Below are positions 1 to 11,329 of a stretch of 64,000 nt of DNA, piece by piece. Position 1 is the stretch's first letter; each line of letters starts with the position of its first letter. Below the pieces are notes generated by a model, which worked only from the letters and a program-made list of their open reading frames with translations, did not search any database and was not told the DNA's origin. Source of the stretch: Ophiosphaerella korrae. Taxonomy: Eukaryota; Ascomycota; Dothideomycetes; Pleosporales; Phaeosphaeriaceae. Location of the stretch: NCBI GenBank assembly GCA_028456385.1, contig JALNQF010000106.1, forward strand, positions 62,001-126,000. Reading direction: 5' to 3'. Made by a program: the position numbers and the translations under genes.

Positions 1-341
1 ACGTGTATTATATGAGTCCTCTAAAGATATGGGGTTCGAAGTAAAGCCTTCTTGATTAGACCTGACCTACGAATCCTGCCACCAGGTCATGAACGAACAG
101 TTGTGGTAAGGACAATGCGACATGAACGTAGGAGCATACCGAAAGGTAGTCACATCATATTCGAAGGAAAAGCAAGTGCGGCATGGGTGCGATTGTGTCA
201 TCCGTCCTCAAAGGAAGGGGTGTATTGCGCACCAGATTGGTGCCTACTGTCACTCGAAGTGGCTATCAACACGCCGTTACCAACAGTAATTCATCTCACT
301 GAATATAAATATTAATTTATCGTATTAAAATTGCTACTAGT

Positions 342-1035
342 ATGGATGATATCACAATCGTTATCCTTCTCCTCGTCTTCTCCTACACTCATTGGCGATG
401 CTGGATATCTGTACTTCTACATAATCCAGTCACAAACAGTTTTGCCGGAGCACCTTCGTTTCAATGCTCCGGGCCTTTCATGGAGCATAAAGCTAGGAGC
501 AATGAAACGACTGTTCCGAAACTCGCAAAAAGAATCATCACTACTACCACTATCGCGCACAGCTCGGCCGTCACCCATCTGCCTAGCCCTACCCTACCCA
601 ATACCACCGAAATTACTGAGTGCGCTCCTATCCCCGAAGGCCACGGCCCTCGACCGCTTATCGATACTCCATTTGCCTTCCTCGGGAGCACGGTCTTTTC
701 GATTCTCGCCAGCCGTGCGTCCGTTCCCAAGAACTACACGCGAATCTATAGCGACCATCATGCCTCTAGCGTATTAGACCATAATCTCAGCCACTTCGAG
801 CTTGAGTGGTTTGAAACGCTCAATTGTTCCGGAAAATGCGATTCTACGGAAGATTGTCAGGCTTTCAACTTGTACTTTGAGCGGGTTCCCAAATTACGAT
901 TGGGGCCCAAATGCAGGACCGCTGATAGCAACCGCGATCAAGTGTGTTCTTTGGGGTGATAAATTGATGGAATCCGATGCGACGAATCGAGGTTACTTGA
1001 ATTGGGACTTTCGAGTGGTTGGCGCCTGCGACTAG
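342..1035 (+). pseudogene. Relic of a fungal secreted Cys-rich protein gene (PAN/apple-like C-terminus)
   Basis: The stretch opens with a hydrophobic N-terminus (ILLLVFSYTH) and ends in a segment typical of a large family of fungal secreted proteins. That segment has a Tyr-Thr-Arg-Ile-Tyr start, then paired cysteines (CSGKCDSTEDCQAFNLYFER), then IKCVLWGDKL and a Trp-x-Phe-x-Val-Val end. The N-terminal and C-terminal halves lie in different frames. The first frame stops at about 959 after GPKC, while the family's IKCVLWG part continues in the +1 frame from about 910 to a TAG at 1035. The family's usual C-terminal GSNGY tail is missing. I read it as one frameshifted, truncated gene, since no plausible GT-AG intron was obvious at the switch. 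The family role is unknown beyond secretion. The match comes from recalled family pattern, not a search. Confidence 0.55.
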
Positions 1036-1362
1036 AGCCCCATTTTGTGGTACTAGCGGGCGTCGGAATCATGCTTATATTCAAGTTCTCAGAGTGATCA
1101 TTGAAAGTTTGTGGATGAAGTAATAGCACTCAAGAATCGCTACCCCTTTAGCATTCATCACGAGAGTCTCTGATTATCAAATTTCATTCTAGAAACTAAA
1201 GTAGGCTTTCTACAAGACAAGCGCGAGAAGAAGTAGTTGTAAGAGAAATTGCATCGCGCTCTTACTGGCGAGCACAACAGATTTTAGGCCAGTGGATATT
1301 CGGCTAACGCCAAATTTGAAGTTTTGGTATAACTAGGTTTTCGCTGCTGTCTTGACGCCCTT

Positions 1363-3502
1363 TCAGGGGATCCATGACCCAGGCATTGTTTTTCGTGGCT
1401 GTTTCTTTCCTGTCTGTGCCTGCTCTTTACGATGCTTCGCAGCCATGCGACGACTGAATCGTAAGTTCTGGGTTCTAATCGACACGCGCTGCGGTAATTC
1501 AATGGGCCATCCGCCAAATGTATGTGCAGTTACAATAACTTCGTACTGGGAAACGAAAGTGTGCCATGGAGTTGTAGGTCCATGGAGTTCGAAAGTGTGT
1601 TCCCATCGAAGGGTCCAATGCCCTCCCTCCTCTTGCTCAAATATGGGTTTTTTATCTGGCCGCCATCCACTTCCATCTTCTAAAACGCCATTTTCCAAGG
1701 TTTATAGTGCTCGTGGAATGAAATTCTGATAGTTGATGCCCAATCTTGATAAAATGTCAATGAGTATTGAACCCTGAACGACACTGTCCATAGAGTACTC
1801 CAGGTGGGTAGCTTCCCAAATCGTTTCTATCAACTCAATTTGGCCACCTTCAACCACCTTCAAAATCTCTTTTCCTATCAATTTTGCCTAGGCCTGAAAC
1901 GTAGCTTCACGCTTCTCAACAGACAATTCTTTCACAAGGTATGCAAGTATACTACGCACAAGCATAACCTAGAAGCCGATGATGTCCTGACCAAAAAGGA
2001 AGTGTTTGCTTTGATGCCAGGACCACAATATAGGAGAAAGATCGTCTTTCAAGTCGTGTATAGAATCGCGTATAGGGAACCATAAATGCTGGTCAAAGTC
2101 CTCTAAAAGGTGTGAATCATACATAAGGAAACGACACGTGTCTATCCATGTCAAAGTATCATAAATGTTCTTTGGCATCCTAGCAAAGGTAGACCGGAGA
2201 GAGGACTAGCCAAATTTGTCGAAGTCTGGCTTTAGCCCGTACTCAACCAAAAGGTGGCAAATATCGCTTCGTGAATAATCGGCGGCTAACTTTGCCATAC
2301 GTTAGACCGTCATACATGAGACCGTGGTTTTGAGTGAGCAATAGATGCATCTTATCTTACATGCAGCAATGATTCGCCCGATAATTCGTCCCGCATAGAT
2401 GGGTGGGCCACACCCGTGGAAAACATTTCCTGAAAATCTTGAACAGTGGAGTCCATAAATGCTTTGAATATATCATGTGAGAATTTTACCACTGGATAAA
2501 CACTCAGAGATGGCCAAATACTCGCGTGAGTTTGCTCAGAGCACCAGCTGAATTCCTAACCAAAGAACTTCCAACTCATTACGTATTCGTTGCTCTCGGA
2601 CATAACTTCTTTACGGCGGTTTCGGGGTTTCCTGCCTTTTCGAGTATCTGGAAAGCACATGTAGCGGGTACTTTGCGTTGACGTATACCAAGTACCTGTA
2701 GCGGGGAGTCTGTTTCGACCACACGTCGAACGGCCAGAGGGTATGAGATGGCGGAACGCGCTTCGGGCATGAAACAGTTATTGTCGATATCGCTGACTTG
2801 AGTAGGAGCTAACAAGGGGGAGTTGCATACGCAAGTCAAGCTGTTCCCCTGTTGGTTATTAAGAAACACGGGAAACGTGTTCACGCTAACACAGTAAGCA
2901 AACCTGATGATTACATTAGTTCATAATTATTCTTACAATATAGTGCTCATATTCGTCATAAGGGCCGTATTGAGGCTGTTGATCTCGTGCTGTATCCGTG
3001 TTTCAAAAGCAGCGATATCCTTTGTCTTCAAGGCAACCCTGACGTCCTTTCGTAGCTGGGCGATAGCGGAACCGTTGGGCATATTCTGGTATTTATGCAA
3101 GAGTTCTTCAAGTGGTTTCAGGGCGGTCTCGCAACTCCGGAGACAGACCAACATCATCGGTGGCACTGCTGGAAAGGGCGTTTGCAATGAGGATTGCTTT
3201 TCTAACCTAGGGAGATTTGCTTTGTTAGTATTACGCTTGCCATTAGAAGGGATGGAATATCTTCGTAGATATACGGCAATGTCAAAACGTTAGGATAAGT
3301 GTATGAGCGACCTGACATACATGTTCTTGACGTCTAGGAGTATAGCACCAAGCTAGGCTAAGAGCCCTTTAAGTCTTTACAGCTCTACTGGCGCCTCTTT
3401 AACATTTCGTATGAGCGTGCGAACTTGTTCAACTGATTGAACAAGCTGTAATGACAGGGACACAACAGTCATACCACTGGCGACACTTGACAAGGCTTCC
3501 AT
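1363..3502 (-). pseudogene. Decayed fungal STAND N-terminal domain / ankyrin-repeat protein gene
   Basis: Reading leftward from ATG 3502 gives MEALSSVASGMTVVSLSLQL, the start of the fungal N-terminal domain of STAND proteins. The rest of that domain (PLEELLHKYQNM, then IAAFETRIQHEINSLNTAL) follows at 3187-2933. Next come an ankyrin-like stretch (SDICHLLVEYGLKPDFDKFG, about 2270-2213) and a C-terminal tail with TFGGWPIELPQR and a final MPGSWIP at about 1363. The blocks are in family order on one strand but are interrupted by in-frame stops (for example after DFDKFG, after ATFQA and after FIPRAL) and by frame changes near 3370-3300 and 2930-2550. Intact family members act as intracellular sensors or scaffolds. 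This copy cannot make a full product. Confidence 0.7.
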
Positions 3503-4334
3503 CTTGCCAAAAATGCGCGGTATAATATTATAATCCTCTAGGCCGGTGCTTAGTGATCGTGATATGCTGCTAGAACGTATGGTATGAAGGAGGAGGTGGA
3601 AAGATAAAGAAACTAGTTTCCGGGCAATGACTGCTCAACAAGGCTGAGCTAGCCTAACGACCGATTGGGTAAATATGCAGTAACTAAGGGTGTGTTGTAG
3701 ATGCCACGAGGGAAGTAAGCACAGCCTCACGGCTTCTCTATTAACGCTCCTCAAAAAAAGACGTCGCGCGCCTACAACTTTTGCCTTGTGGCTGGCAGCG
3801 AGATGATGTTTACAAAACCACGTCATTAACTCTGCAATTTGAAAACACACCGTATTTCGTTTCCTAGCCTGGCTGAATGATATGTTACGTGCGACAAACA
3901 TCTGGGCAACCATGGAGCATCGCAGCATTCATACCTAATTTTTTCATTACTGTCATGAGATCTGCATATGTCGTTGGGTGACCCATCTCACACATCATTT
4001 CATACCGTTTTCGTAACAACCGAGAGTTTTCGAGAGTGTTCGTAACAACCGAAAATTGAAACCGATGAGAAAAACCCGCAAACTCCATTCCCACATTCCC
4101 AGAGATTTTTTTCATACAGGATACTCCCTAGCGCCACTAGTTCGCCGATGAAACAGTACACAATTGATTAAACATGATCCTAGTTAGTTTGCGTGGTGGC
4201 TGTTAAGATCTAAGAAGCGGCTTCTTTACTCAAGTCGAAGCGCTGAAGTCCAGCGGCCAAGGCATCGGAATCAGAATCAGAGTCTAGAAACATCAGCCAT
4301 CTTTTAAATGATAGGAAAATACGACATGTCGCTT
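3503..4334. other. Intergenic stretch without a recognised gene
   Basis: Short open frames exist on the minus strand (3635-3928 and 3885-4115), but they match no family I know and have no convincing neighbouring exons. A short direct repeat, tcgtaacaaccga, occurs twice at about 4012-4052. The right end abuts the 3' end of the F-box gene. Confidence 0.4.
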
Positions 4335-7319
4335 CTACTGACTCGCAGGATTCACACTGTCTCCTTCGGTCATTCTGTCTGCGACTTGCACTTTGCCAGT
4401 GAAGCGACCTGTGCCTCCGGGGAGCTTGAGGTCAAATTCTACCGCCCTGGCTTCTTCCGCATCCTCCCAGCCAGTTCTCAAGTCCCAGCCTGCGTCAAGA
4501 ATGGCTAGCTCGGCGAGGTCGACGTCTTGGACAATCTCGCCAAGATGAGCCCATTTTGAACTCAACATTGCAGACAAAAGTGCGTGACGGCGTTTTGTCA
4601 AGACTGGGTTGCGCAAAGATTGCGGTGTAGGTTGTGCAATCTCGATAGCATCCTGATCAATGTGTGCATGGGGAAGTCGTGCGTAGCCGCAAGAGATAAA
4701 CTCAATGGACTTGAGAGACGTCTGGCGCCCAGGATCTGCTTTGGAGTAGACTGAACCGAAGTCTTTAAGGTTTGTCCCAGGAGAGATCTTGTCTATGACA
4801 CTCATCCAGGATCCTTTGCGTGGCACCGATTGGAGCAAAGAGTGTGTATTTACAAAAGGCTGGGAAATTGGCTGTACAAACGGGTTGTGCATTGCTTGTT
4901 GATGTTGATTAAAAAGATTAAATGCTGGTGGATTTTGGTGAACATGGAGCTGAGCTTGGGGGTTCTGTAATACTTGGGGCTGGTGCCCAAGGCCTTGTTG
5001 CTGGAAGCTCTGCAAATGTGCCTGTAGAGCCGCGATGTAATTCTGTTGTTGCAACGCCCCAGCATGATGTGGCATGTGTATCATCTGTAGCTGAAGTGAC
5101 TGAATCAGCCATTGCGTCAATATGGGATTGTTCGGTAGAATTGGGCCTTGAACTTGGTTTGCACCTTGGCCACCGGCATTGTTATTCATGTTGTTGGGTG
5201 CGTTTGCGAAGTGATGGAAAGCCATAGGCTGAGCAAAATGATTACCGTTCGCGTTTCGGCGTAACACAGCAGTCAAGGATACCGAGTCAAGAACCAAGGT
5301 CCTGATGCTCTTGGAGTCATGGATTCGAACAAATTCAAGTAGTGCTGCCGGAGTGATCCAACAGTTCTTTAGCACCAACCGCTCCATGTAAGGAAATTGA
5401 ATAAGTTTAGCCCCTAATCGAATCGGGTTCCTTTCTATTACCATTTGTGAGATGGAACTTGAATTGGTTTCAGCGCAGACTCCCAGCGGCATCAAAGGAG
5501 CTGGCATGAGGAGTTGATTCCTCGCGTGTAAACCCTCTGCATGTTCTCCGCCGCCGACCCAACCAACGGTAAGACTTCGGATGCTTGGTCGACTAGCGAC
5601 ATGACCCCTTAGCAGCTCACAGAACGGGTCAAGACCGGAAACAGGATTGACATCTAACGTTTCAACGAAGCCAGCTTCGTCTTTGTGGATAGTTCTCCAC
5701 CCTGGAATCCCCAGAAGTGTGAGATTGGTAAGGTTTGGTAGCGCAGCCCAGAAGTCAGCACGGTTCAACATGGGTAGATACCGATCAGAGAGCCGGGAGA
5801 TGGTTAAAGTATTGACTTGAGAGAAGGTAAGCGGGTTGTCGATGACGGAGAGCATGTACGATGACATGAATGCACGTTGGGCCCATTCGGTCTCCATCAA
5901 CCATTCCTTTTGGGCATTTGTTAAAGTGACGGGTATGATGGGACTCATTATGTGTGCGGCGTCACATGGTGGTGTGATGGAAGAATAAAGTATGCCTCTA
6001 CTAGCAGGTTTCGAGTTCAAGACAAAGCGATCAAGCACCTCCGGATCTTTGAAGGAGTTAGGCACCAGCACGTCGGCGGCATCGTGTGGTATGGCTTCAC
6101 GTATTAATTGTGGATCCAGGTAGGGCATTTGAGGCGCTTCTTCCATGCTTATTTTAACATCCTTATGAGGTGTAAAAGGATCGACCCCATCATATCGATA
6201 TAGTGTTGCTAGTTTGACATCTTGGCCAGCGATTTCGTGGCAACTTTCGATGTGATTCCATAGCTCTCTCTGAGCTTGTGCACGGCGATCTGGAACATCC
6301 TTCAGTGTTCCAAAGACGGCCGGTGGGCGTCGCATTACTCGAGCACGAATAGACCGATCAGGGCCATTCAACCATCCGAGACCATTGTCGATGGACAGTG
6401 CCAACTCTTTGACCTTGGTGAGCTCGGAGAAAGCTATTTTCATCCGCGGTGTTTCGTCTGCAGCCATCTCAAGCCCAGCAATAGTATCAAACCGGGGGTA
6501 GTCCTTCTGTGGCCATTCAAAGTTGCCCCAGAAGCTTGTCTGCTTCTCGGTAATGAACTTCACTGGTGGTTGTGAAAGTGAGTTTTCATCTACTTCAAAA
6601 CTCATCCCAAACCTCAAGATGTGCTTGCCAAACCCTTTGAAGACGTCTAGGCCATGGCCATTGTACACCTCGTCACCGTTAGTGTTCTTCCACAAGTAAT
6701 CTGGGTTACCATGGTTTTCTCGACGTTTACCCTTGCAGTCTAGCTTCTGGTCTTGTCCAAGCATGCCATAGATTTCGGTGTTGAAGGGCACTACGACTGT
6801 TTTGAAGATGACCTTGGAGACGAAGAAGTCAAGCTCCCGGCTCACCATACGCAACGACTTGATGTCATCGCGATTTAGGTATTCCGCGATCAGGTCGATA
6901 AGCTCAACAGGCAAGTTCCACTGAGGGCGACCAGAGAAATCATAGGTAACTTGTTGGTCTGATGTGCCCACTTGCTTACCCTGAGCAGCTGCATCTCGGA
7001 AGATCTTGGGCCGTGGAAAGGCGAAAGTTTCAAAGAGCTGCTTGGTGCTGTCTTCAAGCTGAAGGTAGTGTACTGGAAGTCTCGCAGTGTTGCGAAAAGT
7101 TGGCCATATGTCGTTGGCTTTGGTGACTGGGTCTACGTTACGGTACATCAGGATGGCAGCTGCATTGCGGCTTTGCAGGATACGCGGAGAAGTTATGCTA
7201 TTTCCTGTATCCTCGGGGCTGTTTTTCGATTGTTTCTTGGGCCCGCTATCCACAGGGGAAGCAGACGCAGGATGAGATAGGTTACCCAGTAGAGTTGGAA
7301 CGCTGGCGATGCTGTTCAT
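4335..7319 (-). CDS. Large F-box protein with C-terminal Q/N-rich region
   Basis: A single uninterrupted exon of 994 codons from ATG 7319; codons upstream in frame have no further ATG. After a disordered Ser/Pro-rich head and a segment with LPVHYLQLEDSTK, an F-box begins near residue 125: WNLPVELIDLIAEYLNRDDI, then SLRMVSRELDFF. F-box proteins bind Skp1 and present substrates to SCF ubiquitin ligases. The middle holds leucine-rich segments such as LPNLTNLTLLGIPGW and MERLVLKNCWITPAALLEF, which suggest an irregular LRR-type recognition surface. Residues from about 690 to 835 are rich in Gln, Asn and His. The C-terminus is compact and acidic/hydrophobic. The substrate is unknown. The gene is transcribed away from the 2EXR-like gene, sharing a promoter region of about 1.1 kb. 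Confidence 0.85.
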   Translation of the reverse strand: MNSIASVPTLLGNLSHPASASPVDSGPKKQSKNSPEDTGNSITSPRILQSRNAAAILMYRNVDPVTKANDIWPTFRNTARLPVHYLQLEDSTKQLFETFAFPRPKIFRDAAAQGKQVGTSDQQVTYDFSGRPQWNLPVELIDLIAEYLNRDDIKSLRMVSRELDFFVSKVIFKTVVVPFNTEIYGMLGQDQKLDCKGKRRENHGNPDYLWKNTNGDEVYNGHGLDVFKGFGKHILRFGMSFEVDENSLSQPPVKFITEKQTSFWGNFEWPQKDYPRFDTIAGLEMAADETPRMKIAFSELTKVKELALSIDNGLGWLNGPDRSIRARVMRRPPAVFGTLKDVPDRRAQAQRELWNHIESCHEIAGQDVKLATLYRYDGVDPFTPHKDVKISMEEAPQMPYLDPQLIREAIPHDAADVLVPNSFKDPEVLDRFVLNSKPASRGILYSSITPPCDAAHIMSPIIPVTLTNAQKEWLMETEWAQRAFMSSYMLSVIDNPLTFSQVNTLTISRLSDRYLPMLNRADFWAALPNLTNLTLLGIPGWRTIHKDEAGFVETLDVNPVSGLDPFCELLRGHVASRPSIRSLTVGWVGGGEHAEGLHARNQLLMPAPLMPLGVCAETNSSSISQMVIERNPIRLGAKLIQFPYMERLVLKNCWITPAALLEFVRIHDSKSIRTLVLDSVSLTAVLRRNANGNHFAQPMAFHHFANAPNNMNNNAGGQGANQVQGPILPNNPILTQWLIQSLQLQMIHMPHHAGALQQQNYIAALQAHLQSFQQQGLGHQPQVLQNPQAQLHVHQNPPAFNLFNQHQQAMHNPFVQPISQPFVNTHSLLQSVPRKGSWMSVIDKISPGTNLKDFGSVYSKADPGRQTSLKSIEFISCGYARLPHAHIDQDAIEIAQPTPQSLRNPVLTKRRHALLSAMLSSKWAHLGEIVQDVDLAELAILDAGWDLRTGWEDAEEARAVEFDLKLPGGTGRFTGKVQVADRMTEGDSVNPASQ

Positions 7320-8451
7320 GTTTGGCACAAACCGTCGTTGTCCCTCGGGCAGCGGTGTAAGACCGAATTCGTCTGAAGGTAGCTGTAAAGAATGCTCGAC
7401 TGAATCTTCTCCCGCCTGTCTCTGCTGTGTGACGCGGTTGGCTCGGGCAGAGCGACGACGTAATGCACGCGCTCGAGAATATGAGCACCTGGTTGTAGCC
7501 GTAGCCGTCCCGGCAGTCGCGATTGTGAAAGCAGATGTAGATGCAGAGTCAGTCGTGCTAATCGTGCCAATCGTGCTGGTCGTGCTAGTCGTGCTAGTGC
7601 CGGTGCCGGTGCCGGTGCCGGGTGAGGCGTTTGTGAACAGGCGTGAAGTGAGACGTGGGTCGTTGTTGCTGCTCCGGGAAGCGGGCTGTGGTCCTCGTTA
7701 GCCAGTTGGTCAACAAGAGGCTGCGGCCTGGGGCCGAAAAGGACAAGATAGGAACCGCTCTTAGGAAAGCCAACGTACCGTCTGCAGCGTGTCTGCACCT
7801 TGGTTTTCGACTGTATGTCGGTGGTATGAGCGCAGAGTCTGGCGCCTCGTTGCAGCAGACGCCATGCCTGTTGTCTGAGAGGAACTGCTACTGCTACTGC
7901 TCCCAGCCATAGCTTTTGAGGTGTGCCGGCATCTCACGGCCCGGCCCGTATTGACGAGATCAGGTGTGATAAAGAAGTTTTTGCTGGTGGCACTGACTGT
8001 GGTCGCGTCGTGGTCGCATCTGGCTACGCGACTGGTAATGGCTTGAATGGCTTGCGGCCCCGCCTTGTAGCCGCCTTGGCCATGGCTGGCCATGTCATCG
8101 AGTCAAACAGCGTACCACGGGCGAATCACGCGCCGCCTATCTCCGCATCCTTTCCGCATCCTTTCCGCACCCGCCACTCACGGATTCGACTTGGAGTGCC
8201 AATTGCTCCCTCCTACTTTCCTGCTATCTTTCTATGCGACAGCACACAAGCCTCCCCTGTAACATCTTCGTGACTACCCCATTCTGTTGAAGTCGCACCA
8301 ACTCTAGCCTAATTCGACCTCCGTTTCTTTTGTTGTCGCATTGTGCTAATAATGGCCCAATCAGAGACAAAACCAGGCAACCACAGCCCCACCGCTCGTG
8401 TTATCAACAACACCAACCAACCCCATTGTCACCCCTCTTCCAAAGCACAAC
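7320..8451. promoter_or_regulatory. Shared upstream region of the divergent F-box and 2EXR-like genes
   Basis: This 1.1-kb gap lies between two start codons that point away from each other, so it must hold both promoters. It contains a short tandem array near 7560-7622 made of gtgctagtc-like units followed by four gtgccg units. Several open frames cross it on both strands but encode only low-complexity Val/Pro or Arg/Ser runs and look spurious. No specific regulator site could be assigned. Confidence 0.5.
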
Positions 8452-9529
8452 ATGACTATCCCTGAGCCTTCTAACGCCGTGTCACTTTTGAGATTACCAC
8501 GCGAATTACGTGACGACATTCTGGGTTACCTCGCAGCAGATACTGTCTTGACCTCCAGCGACAAACCAGACACATCCAATCTGCACCCCTCAAAACCAAG
8601 CGCGAACATCTATGTCGATACCCGCATCTACCTTCCACAACGCATCTCGCCAAACGTACTAGGAATCTGTCGCCAGCTGCGCCAAGAGTGTTTGCAGTTT
8701 CAGAACTCTGCTCTCGCGTCGCCTTCTCCCCCTCGGCACTCGACTATCGTTGCTGACATAGATAAGAGACCCAGCAGCAGTAGCAGAATTGTAGCTACCA
8801 ATTTAGGCAAAGAAGTCGAAGAAGAGGCTGAACGGTTCGGCGACCAGCACACTCGCATCACCTTGGAAGTGCAACGGACGCAGCGGGCGCCCTTCGGGTA
8901 CGCAATTCCGATTCGCAGTGAGCTATCACCTCGCTTTCTCGCGTTAGTACCTCTCATCCAGCATGCGAAAATCCTGAGAATTGTCATCTGGCCAGGATAT
9001 GATTGGTGGAACGGCTCACGACCAAGGACTACTCGCATTGTGAACGGTCGACGTATCATCGACGATACCGTTCCAGCTAGTCCAGATGCAGTATCTGTTG
9101 CCATTAGCAAGGTCCTTAAGCATCTGCCTGCTGTTGAAGAGCTTAATATCGATGTTTTGGCTCATGTAGGTGAAATGTCACGATGGGATCTTCCTGATTC
9201 CAAGTGGACCATGATTCAGTATTGGCTTGATGGGCCAATCACACCTGAGGGTGGCCAAGCCTTGAAAAAGGTTACTAGAAGACTTGCTGGAGTGTGGAAC
9301 CCCAAATTGATAGAAGCTTTCTATAAGCAACACGAGACACGTGTAAGTGGTAGTGTGGCATGGCATGTGAAGCGACATGGTGACATGATTACGGTAAGTC
9401 AATCGCATTAATCACACAGTAATCAATGTATACTGATTATCAAAGCCTACTGTGATATCTCTCGCCGATCCAGGCGAGCTCGACGGTATGCGGGAAACGG
9501 TTGACGAGGAGTTTGACCGAACTTACTAG
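8452..9529 (+). CDS. 2EXR/F-box-like protein, hypothetical
   Basis: Two exons, 8452-9393 and 9446-9529, with a 52-bp intron (GTAAGT at 9394, AG at 9444-9445); the product has 341 residues. ATG 8452 is the first in frame. The head LLRLPRELRDDILGYL is the fungal 2EXR/F-box-like motif, followed by the usual ISPNVLGICRQLRQECL (these families commonly carry a 'CRQIRxE' helix here). The rest is an alpha/beta domain of unknown role (ILRIVIWPGYDWW, LKHLPAVEELNID). Without splicing, the frame would end 18 bp past the donor. With it, the protein gains a 27-residue acidic tail ending EEFDRTY. Function unknown; an F-box-like adaptor role is possible but unproven. Confidence 0.8.
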
Positions 9530-10124
9530 GTTGCCTCATCCTACCTACCTCAATTCCATGTAATTGCAATCATTTCGCTCACATTACCTTGAATTGCTTC
9601 TCACCCTGGGCCCATGTATTCTCTCATTCATCACCATCATCATCTAGCCAGTCTTCAAACTCGCACTTCCATACTGAACGTCTGAATCCCGACTTCACCC
9701 TTGCAACGAGCTTTTCCGAATAGCTGCTACCCGTACGGAATCTGAGCACTACGTGCAGCTTCGAACTACGCAGCTTCGGTTCGATAAATCAACGGCTAAT
9801 TATAGCCCAGAACCATCCCCACCTCCGCCATGTGTGAGAAAAAATTTGCTCGACCATATAGTGAATAACCGCCAGTTCAAGTCTGGGCATGTTAGTTAAC
9901 GGCGGATAGCACAGGAGCCAACGCATCCGCTAGTGTAGTGCATCCTCACACAACGACGGAGGGCTAGCCCGCGATATATTAGCCTCTCCCTCCTTAGACA
10001 CCGGAGACACGTATCCCACGGGCCCATCCTCACTTGACGTTTGACAGCAAGCACATTTGATCGCGTTAATCCTCTTGCAGGTGCGCAGAGGCGGTACGCC
10101 TTGAATGCGTGAATCCCAATATAT
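9530..10124. other. Intergenic stretch, no gene seen
   Basis: The sequence holds CT-rich runs and no frame with recognisable protein character. It separates the intact 2EXR-like gene from a decayed one. Confidence 0.5.
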
Positions 10125-10382
10125 CTACGGCATTGTCCCGCGACCATGAAGCATTTGATAGGTGACTGTTGTCGCGGCAAATTCGTATATCATGAGACGA
10201 AGTTTGAGTGGGATCCCAAGGAAGTAACATCTCGAGTGACTCACGGGTCCTGTACTGAGGGGTAGTGAATTATGGGATTCTATAGTGAGCTTAAGGGTGG
10301 TGCTACACATACAAATATTGGTTTGTTTTGCTGGGTGGGAGCCGGGAGTAGCTTTAGTGCTGATTGAGGTGGTAGCAAGCAA
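10125..10382 (-). pseudogene. Fragment of a 2EXR-type gene
   Basis: On the minus strand the frame reads SRCYFLGIPLKLRLMIYEFA, which is the N-terminal 2EXR motif (usually FxxLPxELRxxIYxxA), followed by ATTVTYQM and then a stop. The ~100-codon continuation expected for this family is not open in any frame downstream (9900-10130 has several stops in the frame of the motif). I see only the motif and a Ser/Thr-rich leader, so this is a truncated copy. It could also be a short expressed protein, but nothing supports that. Confidence 0.45.
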
Positions 10383-11329
10383 GCGCTTGAAGAGGCGGGG
10401 GGACGGGTTGTTACTTAGTCGAGGGTGTGGAACAATTGTTTATGTCTGCAGGGCGAGAAGAATATATTCATAGAAATGACATGGGGAAGTACTTGGCGAA
10501 TAATCATTACCGCAATTGTGCAACTACGTTACTCATAAGGACAGCGAAAGATAGCCTCGTATGAATACTCAAGCATAGGCTAGTATAGTGGGCTTGACTT
10601 TGTCTCTATCATTTACCTCAAGTTCCGCACGACATCTGTGTGACGTACTTGCTCTCAGCCCAGCACATTAAACTTTATTTTTATCTCCCCCTGGTGGTGA
10701 CAGTTCTCCGCCTGGATATACGGAAAATGCTCGCCCTCCCGTACTGCCCAGGTAGTGATCTATGATTGAGTGATGAGACTATTCTGGCTTGGACTGGGTG
10801 ATGAGATGGCTTTGAGATTTGAATATACCTCGGACAAGTTTTCATATGTCACAATTTTGAAGATAAAGATGTGAGGAGTTTGTCACGCTGCTGAGATGAT
10901 GATGTTGGGTTTATTACGCTGTCGAGTTTGTCAGGGTGTTGAGCTCGTCACTCTATTGAAACGATATTAAGAGTACTTGGTAGGTAGTAACGAGAGTATT
11001 TAAGCTATCATGAGGAAAGGCCTTGGTAGGCCTCAGATAACTCTCCTACAGTAAATGCTTGACTAAAAAGGGCTACAAATAGAACGGGGATGGGTGGCAC
11101 GCTAAATAATATATAATCTTTTCTAGGGGCCCGCACTCTTCTCCTGTAAAAGGGAACCCTCAGCTATTCCTACCTATACTGCCAATTTTGTTCTAAAACT
11201 ACTCTTGTATTACTCTAAAATCGTGTTGTTACCATAACAGGCTCAATAGCTAATGTTCTTGATAGTTGTTGCTCTCAACACCACAACAATCTTAACAGCT
11301 GTTTTACTCCATACGTAGGGCGTGCTTTA
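10383..11329. other. Intergenic stretch with imperfect short repeats
   Basis: No coding frame is recognisable. The region includes the imperfect 17-19 bp repeats listed at 10876-10960 and becomes AT-rich toward 11300. Confidence 0.5.
10876..10960. repeat. Four imperfect 17-19 bp direct repeats
   Basis: Consecutive units tttgtcacgctgctgag, tttattacgctgtcgag, tttgtcagggtgttgag and ctcgtcactctattgaa share the frame T-T/C-x-T-C/T-A-C/G-x-x-T-x-x-x-G-A-G/A. The first is separated from the second by about 15 bp and the last three are contiguous. Origin unknown. Confidence 0.5.

Noticed and set aside
3885..4115. Minus-strand frame MKKISGNVGMEFAGF...
   Set aside because: Plausible composition but isolated, with no family match and no neighbouring exons.
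7309..8273. Several open frames between the F-box and 2EXR-like genes
   Set aside because: They encode Val/Pro or Arg/Ser low-complexity runs on both strands and overlap the shared promoter; no family character.
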